A stretch of 64,000 nt of DNA from contig NZ_CP009354.1 of NCBI RefSeq assembly GCF_000772105.1, positions 1,922,001 through 1,986,000 of the forward strand, written 5' to 3'. Of the stretch, positions 17,266 to 27,756 are shown piece after piece. Origin of the DNA: Vibrio tubiashii ATCC 19109 (GTDB lineage Bacteria; Pseudomonadota; Gammaproteobacteria; Enterobacterales; Vibrionaceae). Made by a program: the position numbers and the translations under genes. Position 1 is the stretch's first letter. Every line of letters starts with the position of its first letter. The notes beneath the pieces were generated by a model. That model did not search any database. It had not been told where the DNA came from and saw only the letters and a list, made by a program, of their open reading frames with translations.

Positions 17266-18954
17266 ATGAATAACGATAAACGCCCTCTATATATCCAATA
17301 TGCAGGCCCTGCGCTTCTCAGTACTCCTCTTCTTAACAAAGGCAGTGCTTTCTCAGCTGAGGAAAGAAGCTCATTCAACCTTGAAGGTCTGCTACCAGAA
17401 AACACTGAAACTATTCAGGAACAAGTGGAACGCGCTTACTTACAATATCGTAACTTCGAAAGCGATATGGATAAGCACATCTACCTACGCAACATCCAAG
17501 ACACAAACGAAACACTTTTCTACCGCCTTGTTCAGAACCACATCTCTGAGATGATGCCAATCATCTATACACCGACCGTTGGTGCAGCATGTGAAAACTT
17601 CTCGAACATCTACCGCCGTGGCCGTGGCCTTTTTGTTTCTTACGCTAACCGCGATCGCATTGATGACATTTTGAATAATGCTTCAAGTCACAACGTGAAG
17701 GTTATCGTAGTGACAGACGGTGAACGTATTCTTGGTTTAGGCGACCAAGGTATCGGTGGTATGGGTATCCCAATCGGTAAACTGGCGCTTTACACCGCTT
17801 GTGGTGGTATTAGCCCAGCATACACACTGCCAATCGTACTTGATGTGGGTACGAATAACCCGCAACGTCTTGCTGACCCAATGTACATGGGCTGGCGCCA
17901 TCCACGTATTACCGGCACAGAGTACGATGCGTTCTTAGAAGAATTCATGCAGGCTGTTCAACGCCGTTGGCCTGACGCGCTCATTCAGTTCGAAGACTTC
18001 GCACAGAAAAACGCGATGCCGCTACTAGAGCGTTACAAAGATCGCTTCTGCTGCTTCAATGATGACATTCAAGGCACTGCGGCTGTAACTGTTGGCTCAC
18101 TGCTTGCAGCTTGTCAGGCTGCAGGAAGTAAGCTTTCTGAACAGCGTGTCACCTTCTTAGGTGCAGGCTCTGCTGGTTGTGGTATTGCAGAAGCCATCAT
18201 TGCTCAAATGGTTTCGGAAGGCATTAGCGATGCGCAAGCTCGTTCGCAAGTCTTCATGGTTGACCGTTGGGGTCTTCTGCAAGAAGGCATGCCTAACCTG
18301 CTCGACTTCCAACAACGTTTGGTACAGAAGCATTCAAACACGGCAGATTGGGAAGCAGAAGGTAACGGCTACTCACTTCTTGATGTCATGCGCAATGCTA
18401 AACCAACGGTTCTTGTTGGCGTATCTGGTGCACCAGGTCTGTTTAGCGAAGACGTAATCAAAGAGATGCACAAACACTGCGCTCGCCCAATCGTATTCCC
18501 GCTATCTAACCCAACAAGCCGTGTGGAAGCGACACCTAACGACATTATTCGTTGGACTAACGGTGAAGCTCTGGTTGCTACAGGTAGTCCATTTGATCCT
18601 GTGGTACATGACGGTAAGACCTACCCTATCGCACAATGTAACAACAGTTACATCTTCCCAGGTATCGGTTTAGGTGTATTGGCGGTTCAAGCTAAACGCG
18701 TGACTGACGAGATGCTTATGGAATCTAGCCGTGCCCTAGCAACATGTTCGCCATTAGCGATTAATGGTCAAGGCGCTCTATTACCGCCACTAGAAGCGAT
18801 TCATTCTGTTTCTAAGAAGATTGCTTTTGCGGTTGCTAAAAAAGCGATTGAGCAAGGCGTCGCACTTGAGATCACAGACGAAGCGCTAGAAGAAGCGATT
18901 GATGCTTCATTCTGGCAACCTGTTTATCGCCGTTACAAGCGCACCGCTTTCTAA
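17266..18954 (+). CDS. maeA: NAD-dependent malic enzyme
   Basis: This 562-residue enzyme oxidatively decarboxylates malate to pyruvate with NAD and a divalent metal. It shows the N-terminal malic motif ([21 protein letters not shown]), the catalytic region [16 protein letters not shown], the metal ligands near [13 protein letters not shown], and the NAD-binding fingerprint [12 protein letters not shown]. The length and motifs fit the MaeA/SfcA group. I chose the ATG at 17266, with AAGG 6 bases upstream; a GTG directly before it would add one residue. It is monocistronic with its own terminator. Confidence 0.95.
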   Translation: MNNDKRPLYIQYAGPALLSTPLLNKGSAFSAEERSSFNLEGLLPENTETIQEQVERAYLQYRNFESDMDKHIYLRNIQDTNETLFYRLVQNHISEMMPIIYTPTVGAACENFSNIYRRGRGLFVSYANRDRIDDILNNASSHNVKVIVVTDGERILGLGDQGIGGMGIPIGKLALYTACGGISPAYTLPIVLDVGTNNPQRLADPMYMGWRHPRITGTEYDAFLEEFMQAVQRRWPDALIQFEDFAQKNAMPLLERYKDRFCCFNDDIQGTAAVTVGSLLAACQAAGSKLSEQRVTFLGAGSAGCGIAEAIIAQMVSEGISDAQARSQVFMVDRWGLLQEGMPNLLDFQQRLVQKHSNTADWEAEGNGYSLLDVMRNAKPTVLVGVSGAPGLFSEDVIKEMHKHCARPIVFPLSNPTSRVEATPNDIIRWTNGEALVATGSPFDPVVHDGKTYPIAQCNNSYIFPGIGLGVLAVQAKRVTDEMLMESSRALATCSPLAINGQGALLPPLEAIHSVSKKIAFAVAKKAIEQGVALEITDEALEEAIDASFWQPVYRRYKRTAF

Positions 18955-18969
18955 ACGCACTGTTTATTC

Positions 18970-18996
18970 AAAACCCAGCACACGCTGGGTTTTTTA
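18970..18996 (+). terminator. maeA terminator
   Basis: ACCCAGC-ACAC-GCTGGGT is followed by TTTTTT. Confidence 0.9.
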
Positions 18997-19071
18997 TTCC
19001 TGCCACAAAGATCTCATGACGACAGACTGCACTGCCTTACACGCCAGCTTCATGATATCGTTACTCAATCG

Positions 19072-19413
19072 ATGACAATCACATTAGTTTTCATGGAATA
19101 CCTAGACCTTATGGGTGGATACCTACGCCCCTATCTGACAGAAATTTCGACAGCTTTAATCGCATGCATTTTGGTCATGGCAGGTGGAGAAATTAACGCA
19201 TTACTGAGGAGATTGTTAAGAAACACCAACTTTGCCCTCAGAACTGTTGCGTTTGTCTTGATTAACGCATTTGGTTACGGCTTAATCATTGTCAAAGCAA
19301 CACCTTACCTATCTCGGACACTGCGTGGCCTAGAGGCTGGCATCATGTTTTCCATCGTATTGTTTTGCTTTATTTTTATAGGTCTATGGGCGCAGCGGAA
19401 TCGACAAATTTAG
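19072..19413 (+). CDS. DUF3392 family membrane protein
   Basis: This protein of up to 113 residues has three hydrophobic segments: LTEISTALIACILVMAGG, TVAFVLINAFGYGLIIV and IMFSIVLFCFIFIGLWA. The segment order and the phrase GGEINALLRRLL fit DUF3392, a small gammaproteobacterial inner membrane family of unknown function. The start is uncertain: neither ATG 19072 nor ATG 19093 (MEYLDLMGGYLRPY) has a good ribosome site, and family members usually begin nearer the second. Its end overlaps the start of the SanA-like gene, so the two probably form an operon. Confidence 0.75.
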   Translation: MTITLVFMEYLDLMGGYLRPYLTEISTALIACILVMAGGEINALLRRLLRNTNFALRTVAFVLINAFGYGLIIVKATPYLSRTLRGLEAGIMFSIVLFCFIFIGLWAQRNRQI

Positions 19414-20168
19414 TGCGAAGATTATTTCACCACGAAACCAGACAACAAACTTGGCTTAAGCTGGCGCTAAGAGCGTTAGCGTGGCTGCCTGTCGCGTTAG
19501 CGATCCTTGCCGTGTCTTTATTCGCAATTGATCGATGGGTCTCTTACCAAGCCAGAGACCAGCTATTTACCGACACCGAACAGATCGAGTCTTTTGATGT
19601 TGCGGTTGTTCTGGGAACCAGCAAGTATTTAGGCAAAATTCTCAATGAGTATTACACCCATCGTATCGACGCGGCGATAGAACTGTATCAGCAAGGCAAG
19701 GTGGACAACTTTCTTCTGAGTGGCGATAACGCGCATCGCTCTTACAATGAACCTTGGACGATGAAACGTGACTTGCTTAAGGCAGAGGTACCCGAAGAGA
19801 GTATTTTTTTAGATTATGCGGGGTTTAGAACTTTGGACTCCGTTGTTCGAGCAAAAGAAATTTTTGATACCAATAACTTCCTAATCATTTCTCAAAAGTT
19901 CCATTGCGAGAGAGCCATATTTATCGCCAATTCACACAATATTGATGCGAAATGTTTTGCGGTTGCAGGGCCTTCGAAACACTCTGGATTTCAGGTCAGA
20001 ATGAGAGAAGTATTTGCACGCGCAAAAGCGGTTTTGGACATCTATATTACCAATGCGAAACCAAAGTTTCTGGGCCCCAAGGAGCCCATCCGGATCGAAC
20101 AACTTCCTGAACCCGAAGCAAAACCAGAGTTAGCCGAACAACCTTTAATTAGTCAGTCTGAGAGCTAA
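19386..20168 (+). CDS. SanA-like DUF218 (YdcF-like) membrane-anchored protein
   Basis: This 260-residue protein has one membrane segment (about residues 30-48: LAWLPVALAILAVSLFAI) followed by a DUF218 domain. Recognisable pieces are FDVAVVLGTSKY, the R-I-D-A-A-x-E-L-Y-x-x-G-K repeat region, LLSGDN, and FLIISQKFHCERA. SanA of E. coli, in the same family, affects envelope permeability. The start is not certain: ATG 19386 has a weak AGG site and lies inside the DUF3392 gene, while a GTG at 19413 overlaps the DUF3392 stop. The acidic, proline-rich tail (residues 240-260) is outside the domain. The 3' end overlaps the convergent diguanylate cyclase gene by 20 bases. Confidence 0.82.
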   Translation: MGAAESTNLVRRLFHHETRQQTWLKLALRALAWLPVALAILAVSLFAIDRWVSYQARDQLFTDTEQIESFDVAVVLGTSKYLGKILNEYYTHRIDAAIELYQQGKVDNFLLSGDNAHRSYNEPWTMKRDLLKAEVPEESIFLDYAGFRTLDSVVRAKEIFDTNNFLIISQKFHCERAIFIANSHNIDAKCFAVAGPSKHSGFQVRMREVFARAKAVLDIYITNAKPKFLGPKEPIRIEQLPEPEAKPELAEQPLISQSES

Positions 20169-21459
20169 CCACAACCTGGTTTCTTCCTTGTCGCTTCGCC
20201 AAATACAAAGCTTCATCGGCACGAGTGATCATTGCGTTAGTGCGCTCCCTAGAGCGAGAAGCAACCCCTATACTGGTTGTCAGCGGGTCCCCATGTACCC
20301 AGATATGAGATTCAATTCGATGTCGGATTCGTTCCGCGAGCTCAGATGCCTCTTCCAAATTCAATCCAGGGCAAAAAACCACGAACTCTTCTCCCCCCCA
20401 ACGGACGAGGCGTTCACTTGGACTAAGCATACTTAATATCACCATAGTGAACTCACGCAGAATATCGTCACCCATCGCGTGTCCATATTTGTCATTGACG
20501 TCCTTAAAGTGGTCAATATCAAGATATAGCGCCGCTAATGCCTTCTCGCGTCCTAATTTTCCTTCAAAATGCTTCTCTAGCCACTCCCGAATGGAGTGAC
20601 GATTCATAGCCCCTGTCAGTGCGTCGCGATTTGCCAATTCTGCAAAGTGGATATTCTGCTCTTGTAACTCTTTGTTTAGTTTGCGAAGGTGTTCCTGTCT
20701 AAAATGAGACTGAAGAATCAGGTGGTGGCTACGTTTTATCTCCACAATACTGTATACAAGCGCTAGCGAAACCCAAAATACCAGCAAGGCCAACATGAGT
20801 GTTTCACCATCAATATAGTTTCCGATGAATTCGATGCTCTTGATAGTCATCTTGTACTCACCAGTAAAATGACCCGAGCCAGTCGCTAACTCCAACTTAG
20901 TCACGTTTGTGAACTCCGGTGCAGAATGAGCAATTGGTATCTGGTTATCCGCTAACCACCACGTTAACACCTGCAAATTAGCAATCGGGATCTCAATGAT
21001 TCCGTTTCCTACCCCAGGGGAGTATGCCAGCCCATTGTATTTTTGCGTGTATTCATCCTCAGCAGAAGAGTACGCTGGATTAAAGTTGCGAAGGTAAAAG
21101 CGTAGCGTAGGTTCAGTGGCGCTATCGAGTTGCTCAAAGTCAATATTCAATCTAACCGTATGGTAGTTTTTTAAGTTGATACCTTGCTGCATGGTGTCAC
21201 CAAGTTGTATTGATACACCACAATAAGGCCAAGGATAAGCATCTGATTTATCTAACTTACAATTTAATACCACTTCAGATTCAGATAGCTCTAAACTTGC
21301 GGTACTGACGCCCCCTAAAGCTTGGTCGTCTGTGGCCAAAAAGGTAAACTGACTGGGGAAAATTTTAAAGACGTGACCACCTCCGTGCATCCAATATAAC
21401 TGCACAACCAATATGGTCACAACGACCATGAAAAAGGTGACCTTATGAACAACTTTCAA
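20149..21459 (-). CDS. Diguanylate cyclase with periplasmic sensor (GGEEF)
   Basis: This 436-residue protein has an N-terminal membrane segment (about 7-24), a periplasmic domain of about 190 residues rich in beta structure with two cysteines (CKL and YCGV), a second membrane segment (about 225-243), a short coiled coil and a GGDEF domain. The active site is GGEEF (about residue 353), compatible with c-di-GMP synthesis. The RxxD inhibitory site is absent: SPSE stands at that position, so product inhibition at that site is unlikely. The periplasmic domain resembles carbohydrate-binding beta-sandwiches in texture, but I cannot assign it. Confidence 0.88.
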   Translation of the reverse strand: MKVVHKVTFFMVVVTILVVQLYWMHGGGHVFKIFPSQFTFLATDDQALGGVSTASLELSESEVVLNCKLDKSDAYPWPYCGVSIQLGDTMQQGINLKNYHTVRLNIDFEQLDSATEPTLRFYLRNFNPAYSSAEDEYTQKYNGLAYSPGVGNGIIEIPIANLQVLTWWLADNQIPIAHSAPEFTNVTKLELATGSGHFTGEYKMTIKSIEFIGNYIDGETLMLALLVFWVSLALVYSIVEIKRSHHLILQSHFRQEHLRKLNKELQEQNIHFAELANRDALTGAMNRHSIREWLEKHFEGKLGREKALAALYLDIDHFKDVNDKYGHAMGDDILREFTMVILSMLSPSERLVRWGGEEFVVFCPGLNLEEASELAERIRHRIESHIWVHGDPLTTSIGVASRSRERTNAMITRADEALYLAKRQGRNQVVVSSQTD

Positions 21460-21689
21460 TACTAGAATCCAACCAATTATTGTGCTGAAAAACAGCGAAC
21501 AGAATACAATACCAATTAATAATACGACTTTGGTTCCATTTTATCGCGTTTTGGGTATATGACAGCAGGTAAATATTAGATCTGACTCATAAACTTAGTG
21601 CTTATTGACTTAAATATAACCAAACTAAACCACGACAGTTACATTATTGCTTACTGGCATAGATTTGCCCGAGTCTGGGTAAAAACTGC

Positions 21690-21726
21690 TACAATGGGGG
21701 TCTAAAAACAAAGAGGGTTAACCCTC
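21690..21726 (+). promoter_or_regulatory. Probable -10 element and palindromic site before the DUF2797 gene
   Basis: TACAAT (21690-21695) is a good -10 element. Just downstream of the expected start lies the perfect 14-base palindrome GAGGGTTAACCCTC (21713-21726), which may be an operator. Confidence 0.4.
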
Positions 21727-21746
21727 ATTAAAGTAAGAGCACTGTC

Positions 21747-22571
21747 ATGTCTTTATTAGCTAAAGGTACGCTAAGTAAAATGCGCGCCTCTCTCGAAAAT
21801 ACGGTTCATTATCGCCTTCCAGTCGGTGACGAGTTAGTTGACCTATCCCCTTTCATTGGTAAGAGCCTCACACTCACTCATACTGGGAATATCTTTTGTA
21901 GTTCTTGTGGTAAAAAAACCAAAAAAAGCTATTCGCAGGGGCACTGCTTTGTTTGTATGAAAAAGCTCGCCAGTTGCGATATGTGCATCATGAAGCCTGA
22001 AACGTGTCATTACGATCAGGGGACTTGTCGCGAACCTCAATGGGGAGAGGAAAACTGCATGGTCGACCATTTCGTCTATCTATCAAACACTTCAAGTTTG
22101 AAAGTGGGCATCACTCGTCACACCCAGATCCCAACCCGCTGGATCGATCAAGGCGCTACTCAAGGCTTGCCGATTTTCAAAGTGAAGACTCGCCACATTT
22201 CAGGCCTTATCGAAGTTGAACTGGCAAAACACATCGCGGATAAAACCAACTGGCGCACCCTGTTAAAAGGTGATGGAGAGCCAATGGCGCTAGAAGAGCG
22301 ATTTGCTGAACTCTTGCCTTTGGTTGAAGACAAAATTGCTGAAATTAAACAGCTGTACGGTGAGGACGCGATTGAGATCCTAAGTGAGAGTATCACTGCC
22401 ATTAGCTACCCAGTGGAGCAACACCCTACAAAAATCACTTCTCATAATTTTGACAAAAACCCAGAAGTCACGGGGATTTTGCAAGGAATTAAAGGTCAGT
22501 ACATGATCTTTGATACCGGAGTAATCAATATCCGTAAGTTCACTTCTTATGAGGTAGAAGTCAGCGCCTAA
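21747..22571 (+). CDS. DUF2797 family zinc-binding protein
   Basis: This soluble 274-residue protein has a cysteine-rich N-terminal part: CSSC (about residues 52-55), CFVC, CDMC, then further cysteines through GTC. This would bind one or two zinc ions. It continues with VYLSNTSSLKVGITR and PTRWIDQGA, the conserved core of DUF2797, which is reminiscent of GIY-YIG-like folds. The function is not established. It ends in a shared terminator and is preceded by a palindromic site. As I recall, it neighbours the VC1184-type genes in other vibrios as well. Confidence 0.85.
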   Translation: MSLLAKGTLSKMRASLENTVHYRLPVGDELVDLSPFIGKSLTLTHTGNIFCSSCGKKTKKSYSQGHCFVCMKKLASCDMCIMKPETCHYDQGTCREPQWGEENCMVDHFVYLSNTSSLKVGITRHTQIPTRWIDQGATQGLPIFKVKTRHISGLIEVELAKHIADKTNWRTLLKGDGEPMALEERFAELLPLVEDKIAEIKQLYGEDAIEILSESITAISYPVEQHPTKITSHNFDKNPEVTGILQGIKGQYMIFDTGVINIRKFTSYEVEVSA

Positions 22572-22579
22572 TAGTGAAA

Positions 22580-22610
22580 AAGAAAGACCTCCACTCGGGA
22601 GGTCTTTCTA
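22580..22610. terminator. Bidirectional terminator
   Basis: AGAAAGACCTCC and GGAGGTCTTTCT (22581-22609) form a perfect 12-base stem between convergent genes. The T-run is better on the minus strand. Confidence 0.85.
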
Positions 22611-22618
22611 TGAGGTTA

Positions 22619-23851
22619 TTATTCGAGAATAATCTTCAGCTCATCAAACAGAATATCCACTTCTTCTAATGTGTTGTAATGCATAAAGCCAATTCGCACT
22701 ACACCACCACTCGCTTCTAAATCAAGCTGGCGAACTAGCCCAAGTGCGTAGAAATGTCCATTCCAAACACAGATATTTCTTTCTCCGAGCTTCTTAGCAA
22801 TAAACTCAGGTGAATGGTTATCAAAAGTTAAAGCGAAGGTTGGCGTTCTTAGCTCGCTGTTGGCTTCCAACTTACCAAACAGTTTCACCCCTTCGAGTTC
22901 AGATAATCGGCTAAGAAAGCGTTCGCTAATCGCTGATTCGTGCTGATTAAACTGCTTAAATGAGTCGACTAATCTTTCCCTAAGCGAAGCGTTGCTTTTA
23001 CCCCACTGCGACAGATATTTCACAGCAGCAATTACGCCAGCTAAACCTTCAAAGCTTTGTGTACCCGTTTCGAAGCGCCCCGGACCTTCATCTTTTGCGG
23101 GTTCAACTTTGTAAGGTTTCAAACTCTGTAGCCATTTCGGTGCTACGTAGGCAATACCGACATGTGGACCAAAGAACTTGTACGCAGAGCAGGCTAAGAA
23201 ATCACAGCCAAGCTTTTGCACGTCAACTAAGTGATGCGGCGCATAATGAACAGCGTCTACATAAACCTTTGCACCCACTTTATGAGCGGCTTCGACAACA
23301 CGTTGAACATCAACAATTGAACCTGTTGTGTTCGACGCATAGGTCAAAGCAACAAGCGCGGTCTTATCATTGATCAGCGAAAGTAAGTGGTCGATATCAA
23401 GACCACAGTCGCTTTCGTCAACACGAGCTTGGTGAACAACCGCCCCTTTGTCTTCTGCGGCTTGTTGCCAGCTTGAGACATTCGAATAATGGTCGAGAGC
23501 CGTAACAATCACTTCATCACCGGCTTGCCAATCTCGACTGATTGCACGGCTTAACTGAAAGGTTAATGACGTCATATTTGCGCCAAACACTATGTTGCTG
23601 CTTGATTCTGCATTGACCAAGGCTTGAGCATACTCACGTGCTTGCTTCATTAAATCAGTCGTTTGCTGACTCGAAAAGTAATGACCACCCAAGTTAGAGT
23701 TAAAGAAACCCAAATAAGCCTGCATCGCTTCAAGTACAGACTTTGGTACTTGAGAGCCGCCAGGGCCATCTAAAAAGATAACTGGCAGATCATTATGTGT
23801 TTGACCAAGAGCGCTGAACTGCGCTCTTGCTAAATTAGGAGTGAAGCTCAT
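22619..23851 (-). CDS. Class V PLP-dependent enzyme, VC1184 subfamily of cysteine desulfurase-like proteins
   Basis: This 410-residue fold type I PLP enzyme has the PLP lysine at residue 225 (CSAYKFFGPHVG) and the cofactor-stacking segment VDAVHYAPH (198-206). The overall sequence fits the cysteine desulfurase-like family named after V. cholerae VC1184. The loop that carries the catalytic cysteine in SufS/CsdA (RxGHHCAQP) reads NGHFYALG here, without cysteine, so it is unlikely to be a true persulfide-forming desulfurase. It overlaps the upstream dioxygenase gene by 17 bases, so both should act in one pathway, perhaps on a hydroxylated amino acid. Confidence 0.88.
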   Translation of the reverse strand: MSFTPNLARAQFSALGQTHNDLPVIFLDGPGGSQVPKSVLEAMQAYLGFFNSNLGGHYFSSQQTTDLMKQAREYAQALVNAESSSNIVFGANMTSLTFQLSRAISRDWQAGDEVIVTALDHYSNVSSWQQAAEDKGAVVHQARVDESDCGLDIDHLLSLINDKTALVALTYASNTTGSIVDVQRVVEAAHKVGAKVYVDAVHYAPHHLVDVQKLGCDFLACSAYKFFGPHVGIAYVAPKWLQSLKPYKVEPAKDEGPGRFETGTQSFEGLAGVIAAVKYLSQWGKSNASLRERLVDSFKQFNQHESAISERFLSRLSELEGVKLFGKLEANSELRTPTFALTFDNHSPEFIAKKLGERNICVWNGHFYALGLVRQLDLEASGGVVRIGFMHYNTLEEVDILFDELKIILE

Positions 23852-24491
23852 TCACACTGTCCTTTGCGGTTAACACAAATACATCCATATGCCCCGCTTC
23901 ACCCTCAATAACCGAGCGAATTGGTGTCGCATTATGCCAAAGTTTGTCGTCAGCTAGCATGGCGACTTCACCACTATGCAAGGCTTTACGGAAGAATGGG
24001 GCTTCGTTGAAGCTGCTGTAAACCATGATATCGCCGCCCTCAATATTGTGACGCCCCATACCTACTACTGCGAGATGTTCAAATCCATCTTGGTGAACAC
24101 CTTCTGGTGCAACCTGAGTCTCGTCATAAACAGCCGAGATACGAATTTGGTGAATCTCGATCTCATGACCATCAGTAAGATGATTAGATTGCGCAAATAG
24201 CTGACACATTTCACGCATACCGTCACTATTCATGATCGGCTTTTCAATCGGTTCAAACTGGCGAACCACGTTACCCTGAAAGCGATTAATATCGTCACTT
24301 TGAACGAACTCACTCTTATTCAAATCGACCACGTTGCCATCTTGCAATGTCACTACAGAGTAGCGTCTTAAACGATACTGGCCATCAGCATGCTCGGTAT
24401 GAGGCAGTTGAGTAAACGAAGGGGCCAACTGTGAAATCGCAGCATCACTTAATTTGGTCAGTTGTAGGGTAGTTTCGCGCTGATGTAACAT
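23835..24491 (-). CDS. 2-oxoglutarate/Fe(II) dioxygenase, IDO-like (2OG-Fe_Oxy_2 family)
   Basis: This 218-residue enzyme belongs to the family of L-isoleucine 4-hydroxylase (formerly DUF2257). The iron ligands are visible: H133 and D135 in EGVHQDGFEH, and H186 in KLWHNATPI, with R192 in position to bind 2-oxoglutarate. Family members hydroxylate free amino acids; the substrate here is unknown. Three ATG codons follow each other; the third (24491) has the perfect AAGGAG site at a spacing of 6 and is chosen. It is the first gene of a two-gene operon with the VC1184-type PLP enzyme. A palindrome (24523-24548) lies in its promoter region. Confidence 0.87.
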   Translation of the reverse strand: MLHQRETTLQLTKLSDAAISQLAPSFTQLPHTEHADGQYRLRRYSVVTLQDGNVVDLNKSEFVQSDDINRFQGNVVRQFEPIEKPIMNSDGMREMCQLFAQSNHLTDGHEIEIHQIRISAVYDETQVAPEGVHQDGFEHLAVVGMGRHNIEGGDIMVYSSFNEAPFFRKALHSGEVAMLADDKLWHNATPIRSVIEGEAGHMDVFVLTAKDSVNELHS

Positions 24492-24497
24492 CATCAT

Positions 24498-25856
<1,359 letters not shown>

Positions 25857-25883
25857 TATTTTTCATTTTTAGCTCAAAACCTT

Positions 25884-25917
25884 AAAGCCCTGCGGTATTC
25901 CCGCGGGGCTTTCTTTT
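25884..25917 (+). terminator. trxB terminator
   Basis: AAAGCCC-T-GCGG pairs with CCGC-G-GGGCTTT, followed by CTTTTG. Confidence 0.85.
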
Positions 25918-25968
25918 GTATAATGCCCAGTTCTAAAACTTTATAATAATTCTCATTAAGCCTTCACG

Positions 25969-27756
25969 ATGGATAAAAAGAAACAACGCAGCTTGAATCA
26001 ATGGCTCAAGCAGCAAAGTAAGCTCGCCAAGCGCTGGCTTATGATTGCTGTCGGTCTAGGTGTTCTTTCAAGCATATTCCTTTTAGTTCAGGCCGCTCTG
26101 CTTGCAACGATCATGCACCAACTCATTATCGAACATGTCGATAAATATGAATTAGTCCCTTACTTCTTTGGTTTAGTTGCCGTTATTGGTGCTCGTGCTC
26201 TTTGTTCATGGGGTCGAGAAATCGCTGGTTATCGCTGTGGTGAACAGATTCGAGTTTATATTCGCCAACTTATTCTTGATAAACTGCGTGAGCTTGGTCC
26301 TGCATACATCAAGGGAAAACCCGCAGGTGCTTGGGCAACCTTGTTGCTAGAACAAGTAGAAGATATGCACGACTTCTTTGCTCGTTACTTACCTCAAATG
26401 TCGCTTTCTGTCTTAGTGCCTTTTGTCATCTTGATCGTTGTTTTCCCGGTCAACTGGGCAGCGGGTTTGATCTTCTTGATTACCGCGCCATTAGTTCCAA
26501 TGTTTATGGCGTTAGTGGGAATGAAAGCCGCTGACGCTAACCGTAAGAACTTTAAAGCCTTGCAACGTTTATCCGGTCACTTCTATGACCGCCTACAGTC
26601 AATGACAACCATCAGACTGTTTGATAGAACCGCCGCAGAGACGGAAGTGATGCGCGGCGCATCGGAAGTGTTTAGAGTGCGCACTATGGATGTACTCAAA
26701 ATAGCGTTTCTATCCTCTGCGGTACTTGAGTTTTTTACTTCTATCTCAATTGCATTAACAGCGGTTTACTTTGGCTTCGCTTTCATCGGAGAGCTCAACT
26801 TCGGTGATTACGGTGTGGGTGTTACTCTGTTTGCAGGATTATTTATTCTGGTCTTAGCTCCTGAGTTTTATCAGCCGCTACGCGACTTAGGTACTTTCTA
26901 CCACGCGAAACAGCAAGCGGTAGGCGCTGCAGAAAGTATTGTTGAGTTTATCGAGACTGACGTAGAAACCGTTCGCTCAGGCTCAACCAAACTGGGCGAC
27001 ACAGACTCCATATCCATCACAGCAAAAGATCTCGAAGTATACTCCCCAGAAGGGCAAAAACTATTAGGGCCTGTAAGCTTTGAGCTTTCTTCCGCGCAAA
27101 CCACAGCCTTAGTTGGCCCAAGCGGCGCAGGTAAAACGACCCTGATAAACGCAATCTTGGGATTCTTGCCTTACAAAGGGTCGCTGACGATTAACAACAT
27201 TGAACGTACTGAGCTCGATCTTGAAAGTTGGCGTGAGAAAATCAGTTGGGTTGGTCAAAACCCACTGCTACTGCACGGCTCAATACGTGACAACATTACG
27301 CTGGGTAAAACAAACGTCAGTGACCAAGTCATCAGTCAAGCGTTAGAAGAGTCGTTCTCAGCAGAATTCGTTAATCAACATGGTCTTGATTATGCTGTCT
27401 CCGACCGCTCTGGTGGTTTATCGGTAGGACAAGCGCAGCGCCTTGCTTTAGCACGAGCTATGGTGCAAAACGGCCACTTCTGGCTGCTTGATGAACCAAC
27501 GGCAAGCTTGGATGCACGAAGTGAACGTCTTGTGATGCAAGGTTTAGAAAACCAGATCACAAGTAAAACCGCCCTGATGGTTACCCACCAGCTAACACCG
27601 CTTAAAAATGTCGAACAAATTCTTGTCATGAAAGACGGTCAGATCGTTCAGTCTGGACAATTTGCACATCTCGCTAACTGTGAAGGACTGTTCCAAGAAA
27701 TGCTTTCTGCTAACCAAGCACTTAACCAAACCAATAAGGGGAACTTAGATGCGTGA
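25969..27756 (+). CDS. cydD: Cysteine/glutathione ABC exporter subunit CydD
   Basis: This 595-residue half-transporter has six membrane segments (about residues 25-320) followed by an ATPase domain. Walker A is GPSGAGKTT (about 383-391), the signature is LSVGQAQR (about 484) and Walker B ends LLDEPTAS. With CydC it exports cysteine and glutathione to the periplasm and is needed for assembly of cytochrome bd oxidase. The signature has V in the second LSGGQ glycine position. It overlaps cydC by 8 bases, so the two are coupled. Confidence 0.95.
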   Translation: MDKKKQRSLNQWLKQQSKLAKRWLMIAVGLGVLSSIFLLVQAALLATIMHQLIIEHVDKYELVPYFFGLVAVIGARALCSWGREIAGYRCGEQIRVYIRQLILDKLRELGPAYIKGKPAGAWATLLLEQVEDMHDFFARYLPQMSLSVLVPFVILIVVFPVNWAAGLIFLITAPLVPMFMALVGMKAADANRKNFKALQRLSGHFYDRLQSMTTIRLFDRTAAETEVMRGASEVFRVRTMDVLKIAFLSSAVLEFFTSISIALTAVYFGFAFIGELNFGDYGVGVTLFAGLFILVLAPEFYQPLRDLGTFYHAKQQAVGAAESIVEFIETDVETVRSGSTKLGDTDSISITAKDLEVYSPEGQKLLGPVSFELSSAQTTALVGPSGAGKTTLINAILGFLPYKGSLTINNIERTELDLESWREKISWVGQNPLLLHGSIRDNITLGKTNVSDQVISQALEESFSAEFVNQHGLDYAVSDRSGGLSVGQAQRLALARAMVQNGHFWLLDEPTASLDARSERLVMQGLENQITSKTALMVTHQLTPLKNVEQILVMKDGQIVQSGQFAHLANCEGLFQEMLSANQALNQTNKGNLDA

